A stretch of DNA of 64,000 nucleotides from Natronomonas halophila. GTDB lineage: Archaea > Halobacteriota > Halobacteria > Halobacteriales > Haloarculaceae. The stretch is from NCBI RefSeq assembly GCF_013391085.1, contig NZ_CP058334.1, forward strand, positions 2,232,001 to 2,296,000. The letters are read 5' to 3'. Below the pieces are notes generated by a model. That model worked only from the letters and a program-made list of their open reading frames with translations. It did no database searches and had not been told where the DNA came from. Positions 17,956-25,989 of the stretch are shown one piece after another. Every line of letters starts with the position of its first letter. The first letter of the stretch is position 1. A program made the position numbers and the translations under genes.

Positions 17956-18432
17956 TTAGAAAAGCGCCAGCGTCTGCGCGAGCAGGGCGATTCCGGCCCC
18001 GGCGCCGAACAGCGCGACGTTGGCGCGGCGGTTCGCGGCGGGGATTACGTCGAAGGAGTGGTGCCAGTCCGAAAGCGGCGCGAAGGGACGAACGCCCATC
18101 GGCGTGATGCTGTCGGCCAGCAGATGCGAGACGAGGGAGACGGCGGTCGCGGTGGCGAAAACGGTGGCCAACGTTGACGGACCGCCGAGGCGCGCGCCAG
18201 CCACGACCCCGATGACGGCCGCCAGCAGCGAGCAGGCGGTGACGAACCAGACGGTATGGGTCGGCCCGCGGTGCGGAATCGGAAGCACCTCGTCGACGTC
18301 GGGCAGCGACGAGCAGGCGACCGCGATGGCGGTGCCGGCGACTGCGAGCGTCGGGTCGCCGCCCGCTGACAGCAGGGCGGCGACGGGCCCGTAACAGCAT
18401 AGCGCCGCGCCCGCGTGGCCCAGTCGGTACAT
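17956..18432 (-). CDS. YdjM-like membrane-bound metal-dependent hydrolase
   Basis: A 158-residue protein with about four hydrophobic helices and the conserved polar motifs of the YdjM/LexA-regulated membrane hydrolase family. These are LPDVDEVLP followed by HRGPTHT, and later SHLLADSITPMGVRPFAPLSDW. The Asp and His residues are thought to bind a divalent metal at the membrane face. The substrate is unknown; some relatives act on phospholipids. It is a single gene divergent from the DUF5789 gene (98 bases between the starts). Length is typical. Confidence 0.8.
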   Translation of the reverse strand: MYRLGHAGAALCCYGPVAALLSAGGDPTLAVAGTAIAVACSSLPDVDEVLPIPHRGPTHTVWFVTACSLLAAVIGVVAGARLGGPSTLATVFATATAVSLVSHLLADSITPMGVRPFAPLSDWHHSFDVIPAANRRANVALFGAGAGIALLAQTLALF

Positions 18433-18530
18433 ACCGGTCCTTCGGCCGGAGCGGTATCAATGTCTCGTGACCTCCGAGCGCCCACGACTCGTTCGTAAGG
18501 ATTACGACGGGATGCCGCAAACACCGAGGT

Positions 18531-18824
18531 ATGAGCGACAACGGCGAGGAAGCAGAAGACGAAGGGCCCGCGGTCGAACTCGGCGAGGGCGACTCCGTCG
18601 AGGGCGCGCCGCTGGCACGGGTCGCCTCCCGACTCCACTACGCCATCGAGAAGAGCGAAGTCGAGCGCCGCGAGGGTGATACCACGATTCGGACGCCCGA
18701 CGGTCCCCGCGAACTCGGCGCGGTTCTCGAAGAGACCGACGAGGTCTACTTCGACACCCGCCAGTCCTTCGAGGACGCGGTCCGCGAGGTCATCGGGACA
18801 GGACCGATTCCGACCGAGGAATAG
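18531..18824 (+). CDS. DUF5789 family protein
   Basis: A 97-residue, very acidic soluble protein. The pattern PLARVASRLHYAIEKSEVERREGDTTIRTPDGPRELG and the end SFEDAVREVIGTGPIPTEE matches haloarchaeal DUF5789 proteins, whose function is unknown. No catalytic or metal-binding motif is visible. It has its own start 98 bases from the divergent hydrolase gene. The stop codon lies in a short sequence that is repeated directly downstream (see the tandem repeat at 18821-18896). Confidence 0.7.
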   Translation: MSDNGEEAEDEGPAVELGEGDSVEGAPLARVASRLHYAIEKSEVERREGDTTIRTPDGPRELGAVLEETDEVYFDTRQSFEDAVREVIGTGPIPTEE

Positions 18825-18896
18825 CGCGGGTCGGAACGAACGAAGTGAGCGAGCCCCGCGAAGATAGCGCGGGCCGGAGTGACCGAGCCCCACGGG
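18821..18896. repeat. imperfect tandem repeat at the end of the DUF5789 gene
   Basis: Two copies begin with ATAGCGCGGG (18821 and 18864) and both contain CGGA, then GTGA/TGAG, then CGAGCCCC. The first copy includes the DUF5789 stop codon. The second copy is shorter by about six bases. The rest of the spacer to 19048 shows no supported gene. Confidence 0.5.
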
Positions 18897-19048
18897 ACGA
18901 CCATCGGTGGAAACGGCCACCGCGCGAACCTTTTGCGGAAGAACGCGCAGTAGTAGCCACGAGTCTCGTGTTCAGCTCCTCCTTCGACTCGGCGGACACC
19001 GGTGAACCCGTCGAGGCGTTCTTCGAGCGGGTCTGACAGGGCGGTCGG

Positions 19049-20470
19049 CTACCGACGGTCGACGATGGCGATGTCCGTCTCGACGTCCGGGAGGTGCTCG
19101 AACGTCGGCGGTGAGATGAGCCGGGAGGTGCGACTCCGGTCCCGACTCGACCCGATGATGATGAGGTCGTTCGTCCGGGCGACGCGCCGGAGGAATCGAC
19201 CGAAGGAGGCGTTGATAACGCGGGTTTCGATGCGGCCATCGGCGGTGCCGACCAGGTTGGCGAGCATTTCGTCGGCCGACCGCCGCTGTTTTTCGGTGTC
19301 GATACACCGGGCAACGCTGGCGTGGCCGTCCGACCCGACGAGTCGGAGCGCGAAATCGATCATCGCGTGGGCGGTGTCGCTCGCGCGGCGGACCGGGACC
19401 ATGACGCGGTTCCACTCGGTCCGGCCGTCGTGGGTCCGGTGGACGAGCACGTCGATTTCGGCGTTCATCAGCCGCCTGATGTACGACGCCAGTTCACCGT
19501 CGCTGGCCTCGTAGGGGACCGCGACTATATCGCAGTTCGTCTCGGCGGCAGTCTGCCGAATCGTCTCGCCGAGAACCGGCCCCTCGGAGACGACGACGAC
19601 CTGACAGGGAACGTCGAGGGTCGTCTCGATGCGGTCGCCCAGCGCCTCGAGCTCCGCGGCGACGGCCGCGGTCGCCGCGCCGGCTCTCGCCTCGTCGGAG
19701 GCCGTTTCTGCCCCCTCGTTGTCTTCGGTTACCTCCTCGCTGGCGACGTCGAGCAGGACGACCTTCCCGGCGTCGTGAGCGGCGGCGAGTCGGGCGCCGA
19801 GCATGGCCGTCGCCTCGGGATGCTCGCCGCGCATCGGGACGAGCACGCGGTCGTCGTCCTTCGTCGACCGGTAGAGATAGCGGGCCCGCTGTTCGTAGAA
19901 GTAGCTCCGCCAGACGGCGAAGACGCCGGCGACGATGGTCGACGAGAGGAAGACGCTGATGACGAAGGCGGCCTGTTGGCCGGGGTCCACGAGCAGACCG
20001 AGCAACGCCACCGCGAAGGCCGTCGCCTCCTCGATATCGAGCGCCCACGTGAGCGCGCCCGTGAGGAGGACGGCGAAGGCGGCCCCGGGTGCGTCGACTT
20101 CGATGGCACTCGGCGGTGCGGTCGGGTAGACGAAATGGACGGCAATCAGGATCGCGACCCACGAACAGAGCGCGCCCGCGGTGAGGCCGCCGACGAACCG
20201 GACCGGCGAGGCGTGCTTGCCCTCAGGGTTCGAAAAGAGCGCGTAGGTGCCGGCCGCGAGCGGCGGGAAGACGAAGAATGACAGCGAATCGAGATGGTTC
20301 GACAGGTAGGTCAGAAGCGCCACGAGCGACGGCACGAAGACGAGCATCGAGACGTGGATGATGACGTTCGTCTCCTCGAGCCGCCGGAAGAACAGGCGAA
20401 TCGGCCGGCGGTCGAACCACGGGAGGCGTCGCAGGCGCCGCTCGATTCGGTCACGGAGCGACTCCGGCAT
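19049..20470 (-). CDS. HPP-family membrane protein fused to universal stress domains
   Basis: A 473-residue protein. The N-terminal half (about residues 35-200) has five or six hydrophobic helices with the HPP signature FFVFPPLAAGTYALFSNPEG. The C-terminal half holds two UspA-like domains (about 205-330 and 340-473). The first begins DDDRVLVPMRGEHPEATAML, and the second has EWNRVMVPVRRASDTAHAMI and ends with the Gly/Ser-rich IIIGSSRDRSRTSRL nucleotide-loop pattern. Bacterial HPP proteins have been linked to nitrite transport; the fused UspA domains suggest regulation by a nucleotide. A TATA-like TTTAAG 27 bases upstream indicates a leaderless transcript. Confidence 0.8.
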   Translation of the reverse strand: MPESLRDRIERRLRRLPWFDRRPIRLFFRRLEETNVIIHVSMLVFVPSLVALLTYLSNHLDSLSFFVFPPLAAGTYALFSNPEGKHASPVRFVGGLTAGALCSWVAILIAVHFVYPTAPPSAIEVDAPGAAFAVLLTGALTWALDIEEATAFAVALLGLLVDPGQQAAFVISVFLSSTIVAGVFAVWRSYFYEQRARYLYRSTKDDDRVLVPMRGEHPEATAMLGARLAAAHDAGKVVLLDVASEEVTEDNEGAETASDEARAGAATAAVAAELEALGDRIETTLDVPCQVVVVSEGPVLGETIRQTAAETNCDIVAVPYEASDGELASYIRRLMNAEIDVLVHRTHDGRTEWNRVMVPVRRASDTAHAMIDFALRLVGSDGHASVARCIDTEKQRRSADEMLANLVGTADGRIETRVINASFGRFLRRVARTNDLIIIGSSRDRSRTSRLISPPTFEHLPDVETDIAIVDRR

Positions 20471-20502
20471 ACTCCATCGTCGCCGTAGAGATGCCTTAAA
20501 CC

Positions 20503-20520
20503 CCCGGCGAACACGCCGGG
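20503..20520. repeat. 7-bp hairpin between two minus-strand genes
   Basis: A perfect inverted repeat CCCGGCG-AACA-CGCCGGG lies just downstream of the 47-residue ORF and upstream of the HPP promoter. It is likely a transcription-end or insulating structure. Confidence 0.4.
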
Positions 20521-20532
20521 TCAGGTGGCCCG

Positions 20533-20676
20533 TCAGTCGCCGAGCCAGCGCCGAAAGACGCCGCGTTCCGCCAGCGCCTGATACAGATAGGCGCAGGGAA
20601 GCGCCAGCGAGACGACCGCCAGCAGCGCGATGAAAAGCGCTGGCCCCGACAGCAGGCCGCTGAGTGATGCGAACAT
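20533..20676 (-). CDS. 47-residue single-helix membrane peptide
   Basis: A short ORF starts directly after the TAG of the aminopeptidase gene and encodes 47 residues. It has one hydrophobic helix (GPALFIALLAVVSLALPCAYLY) and a charged C-terminus (ERGVFRRWLGD). Such small membrane proteins are frequent in haloarchaea. The immediate adjacency suggests co-transcription and coupled translation with the aminopeptidase. I recognise no family. The main support is the clean hydrophobic/charged layout and the codon use. Confidence 0.5.
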   Translation of the reverse strand: MFASLSGLLSGPALFIALLAVVSLALPCAYLYQALAERGVFRRWLGD

Positions 20677-21660
20677 CTACTGGACGTCGGGGAGGTCGAT
20701 TTCCTCGCCATCGACATAGACGGTCGGCTCCCGCAGGACGCCGTCCATGTGGATGGGTGCGTCGTTATCGCCGCCGATGCCGGCGTCGTCGCCCAGCGCG
20801 ATGTGGACGGTGCCGCCGGCCTTCTCGTCCAAGAGGGTGCTACCGATGAGGTCGGTCACGCCGATGTTGGTGCCGATGCCGAGTTCGGCCATGTTGTAGG
20901 CGTTCCGTCCGACCTGCTCGGCGGCCTCCTCGACGTCCGCGCGGATGGCGTCGTCCGAGATGTCGGTGATGTAGCCGTCCTCGACCTCGAAGGTGACCGT
21001 CTGGCCCGCGTCGAGCAGGCCGTGGGGCCGGATGGTGCCGTCGACGACGTAGGTGCCGTTGGCGTTCACGGGACTGATAAATACCTCGCCCGCGGGGAGG
21101 TTCGAGAAGTCCCCGTCCTCGTGGACGATGCCGGTGTCGTCGTGCCATTGGCGGTCGCCCAACTCGAAGGTGATGTCGGTGCCCTGTGGGGAGGTCACCC
21201 GCACCTCGTCGGCGCCCTCGACCTGTTCGAGCATGGTCTCGCACTCGGCGGCGATATCGTCGTAATCGGCGTCGAGGCCAGTCGTGAAGACCTCCTCGGT
21301 GATGCCGGGTAGGGTGGCGCCGCGGGCGCCGGCCTCCGTCGCGTTCGAGCGCGCGCGAGTGTGACTGAGGCTCTTGGAGGTGGGCGCGAGGAAGACGTCG
21401 GCGGCTTTCAGCGCCGCGGCGACGGGCGCGGGCGGTTCGGCGCCGTGCTGTGGGCCCGGCGGATAGCGGACGATGACGGCCTCCTCGGTCACGTCGAGGG
21501 CGGCATCGTAGAGGGCCTCGCCGATGGGTTCGCGGCGGTCGTCGGTGACGACGACACAGGTCTCGTCGGGCTGGACGTTCAGACACTGTCCGACGGCGGT
21601 TTCGGCGGCCGCGGCGACTGCATCCGGGTTCTCGATATCGAACGGCTCGGAATCGCTCAT
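20677..21660 (-). CDS. M29-like leucyl aminopeptidase
   Basis: A 327-residue protein resembling the M29 (thermophilic aminopeptidase T) family. The expected metal ligands appear in order near the C-terminus: Glu in NMAELGIGTN, His in GTVHIALGDD, and His and Asp in APIHMDGVLREPTVYVDGE. Upstream FLAPTSKSLSHTRAR and the substrate segment SPVNANGTYVVDGTI also match. It should remove N-terminal residues from peptides in the cytoplasm using two divalent metals. It is somewhat shorter than the bacterial enzymes (about 400), lacking part of the N-terminal domain. It is probably expressed together with the small membrane peptide downstream. Confidence 0.8.
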   Translation of the reverse strand: MSDSEPFDIENPDAVAAAAETAVGQCLNVQPDETCVVVTDDRREPIGEALYDAALDVTEEAVIVRYPPGPQHGAEPPAPVAAALKAADVFLAPTSKSLSHTRARSNATEAGARGATLPGITEEVFTTGLDADYDDIAAECETMLEQVEGADEVRVTSPQGTDITFELGDRQWHDDTGIVHEDGDFSNLPAGEVFISPVNANGTYVVDGTIRPHGLLDAGQTVTFEVEDGYITDISDDAIRADVEEAAEQVGRNAYNMAELGIGTNIGVTDLIGSTLLDEKAGGTVHIALGDDAGIGGDNDAPIHMDGVLREPTVYVDGEEIDLPDVQ

Positions 21661-21756
21661 GCGCCCGGATTCGGCCGGCGACGGGATATGCGTTCCTGCT
21701 TCGGATTCGGTCGCGGGCTATCGTTTAAAAGAGGAAGCTCGAAACGGCGGTCGTTC

Positions 21757-21990
21757 TCAGGCGGTTTCGCCGAGGGTCGTCAGGCCGCTGCCGCCGGCGA
21801 CGATGGCGGCCGCGGCGATGATAGCCGCCGCGAGGACGACGAAGTTGCCGTCCGGCGAGAGCCCGGCCACGCCGGCCGCGGTGCTGACGACGAAGACCGT
21901 AACGAACAGGCTCAGAATGGCGAAAACCAGCATCACGACCGCCGCGACGATACTACTGACTAACGCGCCGAAGGAATCTAAAAATCCCAT
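21757..21990 (-). CDS. small two-helix membrane protein
   Basis: A 77-residue protein with two long hydrophobic helices (FGALVSSIVAAVVMLVFAIL and FVVLAAAIIAAAAIVAGGSG) separated by a short polar turn. The start at 21990 is favoured because a TATATA box (22015-22020) lies 27 bases upstream. The longer in-frame ATG at 22122 would precede that promoter. No family is recognised with confidence. It is divergent from the GAPDH gene, and the spacer between them carries an inverted repeat. Confidence 0.6.
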   Translation of the reverse strand: MGFLDSFGALVSSIVAAVVMLVFAILSLFVTVFVVSTAAGVAGLSPDGNFVVLAAAIIAAAAIVAGGSGLTTLGETA

Positions 21991-22068
21991 ATCAGTCGCC
22001 TCGCCCCCTCGTCGTATATAAGGACGGGCGATAGGCCTCAGTCCGGGTCGCCGAACGGCCGTGACTAC

Positions 22069-22097
22069 GGACGGGAACGAAACGGCTATTCCCGTCC
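22069..22097. promoter_or_regulatory. 9-bp inverted repeat upstream of gap
   Basis: Perfect arms GGACGGGAA (22069-22077) and TTCCCGTCC (22089-22097) with an 11-base loop lie 18 bases before the GAPDH start. It could be a repressor or activator site of the gluconeogenic gene, or a hairpin of the 5' leader. Confidence 0.45.
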
Positions 22098-22114
22098 GGT
22101 GACGACGCCCATCC

Positions 22115-23131
22115 ATGAGCATTCAGGTCGCGGTCAACGGCTACGGCACTATCGGCAAGCGAGTCGCCGATGCGGTCGAACTCCAGCCCGATATGGAGCT
22201 TATCGGCGTCGCCAAGACCAGCCCGAACCACGAGGCGGAACTCGCCGTCGAGAACGGCTATCCCCTCTATGCCGCCATCGAGGAGCGCGTCGAACTCTTC
22301 GAGGACGCGGGCATCGACCTCGCGGGCAGCGTCGAGGAACTGGTCGACGCCGCCGACATCGTCGTCGACGCCTGTCCGTCCGGCATCGGCGCCGAGAACA
22401 AGTCGATGTACGAGGAATACGACACGCCCGCGCTGTATCAGGGCGGCGAGGACGCCGACATCGTCGACGCCTCCTTCAACGCCCGGAGCAACTTCGAGGA
22501 GGCCGCCGACGCCGACCACGTCCGCGTCGTCTCCTGTAACACGACCGGCCTCTCGCGACTGCTCGCGCCCCTGCAGGAGGAGTACGGCGTCGAGAAGGCC
22601 CGCGTCACGCTGGTCCGTCGTGGGGGCGACCCCGCCCAGTCCGGTCGCGGCCCCATCAACGACATCCTGCCGAACCCCGTCTCCCTGCCGTCCCATCACG
22701 GCCCCGACGTCAACACCATCTTCCCGGACCTCAGCATCGACACGCTCGGCCTGAAGGTGCCGGCCACGCTGATGCACACCCACTCGGTCAACGTCACGCT
22801 CGAAGACGTCCCGAGCGAGGACGAGGTCAAGGAACTGCTCGGCTCCCAGAGCCGAACCTTCCTCGTCCCGCCGAAATACGACATCGACGGCGCCGGCAAA
22901 CTCAAGGAGTTCGCCATGGACCGCGGCCGTCCCCGCGCCGACATCTGGGAGAACTGCGTCTGGGAGAAATCCATCAGCATCGAGGACGACGACCTCTATC
23001 TGTTCCAGGCCATCCACCAGGAATCCGACGTCGTCCCCGAGAACGTCGACGCGATTCGCGCGGTGCTGGAAACCGCCGACGCCGAGGAATCCATCGAGCG
23101 AACCAACGAGACGATGGGCGTCGGCTTCTAA
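22115..23131 (+). CDS. gap: type II glyceraldehyde-3-phosphate dehydrogenase (archaeal)
   Basis: A 338-residue archaeal-type GAPDH. The nucleotide-binding start is [17 protein letters not shown]. The catalytic Cys141 sits in SCNTTGLSR, and further signatures are [12 protein letters not shown] and [11 protein letters not shown]. It reversibly converts glyceraldehyde 3-phosphate and phosphate to 1,3-bisphosphoglycerate with NAD(P). In haloarchaea the type II enzyme serves gluconeogenesis, next to a bacterial type I enzyme used for sugar breakdown. It is a single gene with its own upstream palindrome. It has normal length and no missing residues. Confidence 0.95.
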   Translation: MSIQVAVNGYGTIGKRVADAVELQPDMELIGVAKTSPNHEAELAVENGYPLYAAIEERVELFEDAGIDLAGSVEELVDAADIVVDACPSGIGAENKSMYEEYDTPALYQGGEDADIVDASFNARSNFEEAADADHVRVVSCNTTGLSRLLAPLQEEYGVEKARVTLVRRGGDPAQSGRGPINDILPNPVSLPSHHGPDVNTIFPDLSIDTLGLKVPATLMHTHSVNVTLEDVPSEDEVKELLGSQSRTFLVPPKYDIDGAGKLKEFAMDRGRPRADIWENCVWEKSISIEDDDLYLFQAIHQESDVVPENVDAIRAVLETADAEESIERTNETMGVGF

Positions 23132-23223
23132 CCCGACTCGCTTGCCGACCCCGTTTTAGCTGGACGAACGTTCTGCGGGACACCGTTTCGGATACAGAGC
23201 CCCCCGTTAAGCCCCGGTTAGTT

Positions 23224-23239
23224 ATGTGGTAGCACACAT
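23224..23239. promoter_or_regulatory. inverted repeat upstream of the GAF/winged-helix regulator
   Basis: ATGTG-N6-CACAT precedes a TATA-like CATATTG. The leader to the ATG at 23298 would then be about 28 bases. The repeat may be an autoregulatory operator. The rest of the spacer 23132-23297 shows nothing else. Confidence 0.35.
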
Positions 23240-23297
23240 CATATTGTAACGTTGGCCGAGCTATCAGCAAGGGAAACCCAACCGACCTGCCCACGTA

Positions 23298-24155
23298 ATG
23301 ACCCATAGCATCTGTACATCGGAGTCGGGGGAGTTGTCGTACTTTCAGCGACTGTGGCGGACGTTGTTGACACCCGGTATCGACCCACGAACCAAAATCG
23401 AGCAACTGTTCGCGCACGAAACCGCCGAATTCGGCATGGCTTACGCGTTTCTGTCGCGTATCGACCTCGAAGAGGAAACGGAGCACCTCGAACTCGTCTA
23501 TGGCCTCCACGAGGCATTACGGAAGGGTGTGACCATCCCACTCTCGAAGACCTACTGTCGGAAAACCATCGCCGAGCCCGAAGGGATACTAGCCGTCAGC
23601 GATGCCCTCGCCGAAGGGTGGGGAGACGACCCAGCATACGAAACGTTCGGGTTAGGGAGTTACCTCGGGACGACCGTCTCGCTGGACGACGAACTATACG
23701 GAACGCTCTGTTTCGCGAACATCGCTCCCCGTGACGAACCGATTACCGACGAGGAGAAAGCCCTCATCGAGATGCACGGTCTGTGGGCGGAGTACGCATT
23801 GCACCTCTGGAACGGGCCGCCAATCGATGGGGCGAACAGCGATACAATCGAGCAACGGGCCGTGTCCTCGGACGCGATCGATTCGATGATGGGCGCGCTC
23901 AAAAACCGCGCACGGCGAGTCGTTCTCATGTCGCTGCTAGATACCGCCGAGACCGGAATCGCTACGCTCGAACGGGACTTAGATGGCGACTATACTCGGG
24001 CCTACCTACACCACTCCCACCTGCCTAAATTAGCCAATGCCGGATACATCAACTGGGATAGCGATGCCGATACCATCTCCAGAGGTCCGAACTTCTTCGA
24101 GGTGAAACCGCTCATCGAGCTACTGGACGATTATAATACGATGTTCTCCGAGTAG
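23298..24155 (+). CDS. GAF-domain sensor with C-terminal winged helix (DUF7344-like)
   Basis: A 285-residue protein. Residues ~30-170 form a GAF-like sensor domain (FGMAYAFLSRID, then GILAVSDALAEGWGDDPAY, then YLGTTVSLDDELYGTLCFAN). The C-terminal ~90 residues (ALKNRARRVVLMSLLDTAE to HHSHLPKLANAGYINWDSD) match the DUF7344 winged-helix type found in haloarchaeal regulators. It probably senses a small ligand, light or redox state and binds DNA. The coding sequence is visibly less GC-rich than its neighbours, suggesting more recent acquisition. It has no partner gene. Confidence 0.75.
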   Translation: MTHSICTSESGELSYFQRLWRTLLTPGIDPRTKIEQLFAHETAEFGMAYAFLSRIDLEEETEHLELVYGLHEALRKGVTIPLSKTYCRKTIAEPEGILAVSDALAEGWGDDPAYETFGLGSYLGTTVSLDDELYGTLCFANIAPRDEPITDEEKALIEMHGLWAEYALHLWNGPPIDGANSDTIEQRAVSSDAIDSMMGALKNRARRVVLMSLLDTAETGIATLERDLDGDYTRAYLHHSHLPKLANAGYINWDSDADTISRGPNFFEVKPLIELLDDYNTMFSE

Positions 24156-24199
24156 GCGGCAGCCGTCAGCCCTCATAAGGCACATCTCCAGAAACCGGT

Positions 24200-24829
24200 C
24201 TACTCCTCTCGTCGTTGTCGTTCGATAACGCGCCCGTCGACGTCCTCCGCCTGCGTTCCGACGCCGTCGGGCCAGCCGGTCGGCCGCGCGGCCGTCGGCT
24301 CCGCGGCTGCCCGTTTCAGCACCATCGGCGTCCGCTCCAGCGAAAGCACCAACTCGTCGTCCTGATTGTAGGCTCGTAGCTCCGTGGTCACGATACCGAC
24401 GTGGTCCCGCGAGTCGCTTTCCCGCTTCGAGAGCACCTCGCTTTCGGCGAAGATGGTGTCGCCGTGGAAGACGGGCGCGTGGTGGCGGACCCGGTCGTAG
24501 CCGAGGTTGGCGGTGGCGTTCGCCGAGATATCGATGACGCTCATCCCCACCGCCAAGGCGATGACGTAGAGGCCGTCGACGAGGCGCTCGCCGAACTCCG
24601 TCTGGGCGGCGTAGGCCTCGTTGAAGTGCATCGGGTTGACGTTCATCGTCAGGTTCGTCAGCCAGACGTTGTCCGTCTCGGTCACGGTTCGGCCGTAGGG
24701 GTGCTTGTAGACGTCGCCCACCTGAAAGTCCTCGAAGTACCGTCCCTGCCAGCCGGCAACGAGACGACGTTCGTCGGCATCGGTCACATCGGGGTCGGCG
24801 AGCGGTATCTCCTCAGCATCGTCGCTCAT
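24200..24829 (-). CDS. MaoC family dehydratase
   Basis: A 209-residue hotdog-fold protein. The region FEDFQVGDVYKHPYGRTVTETDN, then MNVNPMHFNEAYAAQTEFGERLVDGL, corresponds to the R-specific hydratase motif with catalytic Asp/Asn and His. It should hydrate or dehydrate an acyl-CoA in the cytoplasm. It resembles the N-terminal half of mesaconyl-CoA hydratases, but that longer enzyme is not present here. The start at 24829 is chosen because the ATG at 24865 would lengthen the N-terminus and overlap the upstream gene's end. It lies after the PurM-like gene, perhaps in an operon. Confidence 0.8.
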   Translation of the reverse strand: MSDDAEEIPLADPDVTDADERRLVAGWQGRYFEDFQVGDVYKHPYGRTVTETDNVWLTNLTMNVNPMHFNEAYAAQTEFGERLVDGLYVIALAVGMSVIDISANATANLGYDRVRHHAPVFHGDTIFAESEVLSKRESDSRDHVGIVTTELRAYNQDDELVLSLERTPMVLKRAAAEPTAARPTGWPDGVGTQAEDVDGRVIERQRREE

Positions 24830-24865
24830 GGCTGTCCCAACGGCGGAAGCGAGCAAAAAGACCAC

Positions 24866-25873
24866 TCACAAATCCAGCAGTCGCTCGTAGACCGGCCAAC
24901 CGGAGTCACCTTCGGGCGGTTCCGTCGACTCGCCGTCAAGTAGGACGCCGGATCCCGATTCGACCGCCCCGACGTGGGCGACGGGCGTCCCGCGGTCCTC
25001 CAGCGCCGACAGCACGGCGTCGGTATCGGTGGGGTCGACGGCGATGACGAGCGTCCCGGCCGTCGAGGCCCGCCACGGGTCCATCGACAGCGCCTCGCTC
25101 AGCACCTCGACGCCCGGCCGCATCGGCACCGTGTCGCTGTCGACGGTCAGGCGGACGCCGGCGCTCTCGGCGACCTCGTGGAGCGCGCCGAGCAGGCCAC
25201 CCTCGGTCGCGTCGTGCATCGCGGTGACGTCGCCGGCCGCCGCGGCGGTGAGGGCGTCCCGAACGGTGCCCGTCTCGTCGAGCCGTTTTCGGGCAGTCGC
25301 GAGGGTCTCTTCCGGCAGGTCGATTTCGTCGCCGAACAGCGTCGCGAACAGGCCCGTCACCTCGACGGCCGGGCCTTTCGTCACGAGCAAGTCGTCGCCG
25401 GGGCGGGCGCCGTCCGGCCGGACGATATCGTCGGGGTCGCCGACGCCCATCGCCGTCGCCGCGCCGACCCACGGGAACGAACACCCCTCGTAGCGGGCGG
25501 TGTGGCCGGTGACGATTGAGACGCCCAGATCGCGGCATTCGGCGTCGATGGCCGACCAGACCCGACCGAACTCCTCGTCGGTGATTTCGGGCGGCAGCGA
25601 AAAGGAGATGGTGAGGTGTGAGGGCGGAACCCCGGAGACGGCGACGTCCGAGAGGACGATACCGACCGCGAACTTTCCGGCCCGCTCGAAGCCGAGTTCG
25701 GGGAGAATCGAGATGGGGTCGGTCGCCGTCACGATGGCGCTGTCGTCGATGTCGATGACGCCGAAATCGACGCCGTGAGTCGGCCCCAGCGCGACGTCGT
25801 CGCGGTCGGCGCCGAGGCGGGTGGCGATGTGGTCCTCGAAGAAGGCCCGCGAGACTTTCCCGGTCCGTGGCAT
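24866..25873 (-). CDS. PurM-like (AIR synthase / HypE / ThiL family) protein
   Basis: A protein of 335 residues from the ATG at 25873; an ATG at 25915 would add 14. It has the two-domain ATP-binding architecture of the PurM superfamily: THGVDFGVIDIDDSAIVTATDPIS in the N-terminal domain, LSDVAVSGVPPSHLTISF, and the C-terminal PGDDLLVTKGPAVEVTG and HDATEGGLLGALHEVAE. The last motif is typical of the HypE/AIR-synthase-related group. The exact reaction is unknown; no hydrogenase or purine gene is nearby. It is divergent from the response regulator gene. Confidence 0.75.
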   Translation of the reverse strand: MPRTGKVSRAFFEDHIATRLGADRDDVALGPTHGVDFGVIDIDDSAIVTATDPISILPELGFERAGKFAVGIVLSDVAVSGVPPSHLTISFSLPPEITDEEFGRVWSAIDAECRDLGVSIVTGHTARYEGCSFPWVGAATAMGVGDPDDIVRPDGARPGDDLLVTKGPAVEVTGLFATLFGDEIDLPEETLATARKRLDETGTVRDALTAAAAGDVTAMHDATEGGLLGALHEVAESAGVRLTVDSDTVPMRPGVEVLSEALSMDPWRASTAGTLVIAVDPTDTDAVLSALEDRGTPVAHVGAVESGSGVLLDGESTEPPEGDSGWPVYERLLDL

Positions 25874-25959
25874 GGGGAGTGGTCGGCCGGCGACGGCTTG
25901 GGTGTGTTGCTCCACGGTGGCCGCCGCGGCCCCAGGTTTCGACTCGAAACGTCTGTGCC

Positions 25960-25966
25960 TTTTATT
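25960..25966 (+). promoter_or_regulatory. TATA box of the response-regulator gene
   Basis: TTTTATT is centred 27 bases before the ATG at 25990, as expected for a leaderless transcript. Confidence 0.5.
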
Positions 25967-25989
25967 GTGCGGGTGTGCTATTTTGACCT

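Noticed and set aside
18845-19036. 63-codon open frame on the plus strand after the DUF5789 gene
   Set aside because: It begins inside the tandem repeat, has no promoter at a suitable distance and no recognisable protein features.
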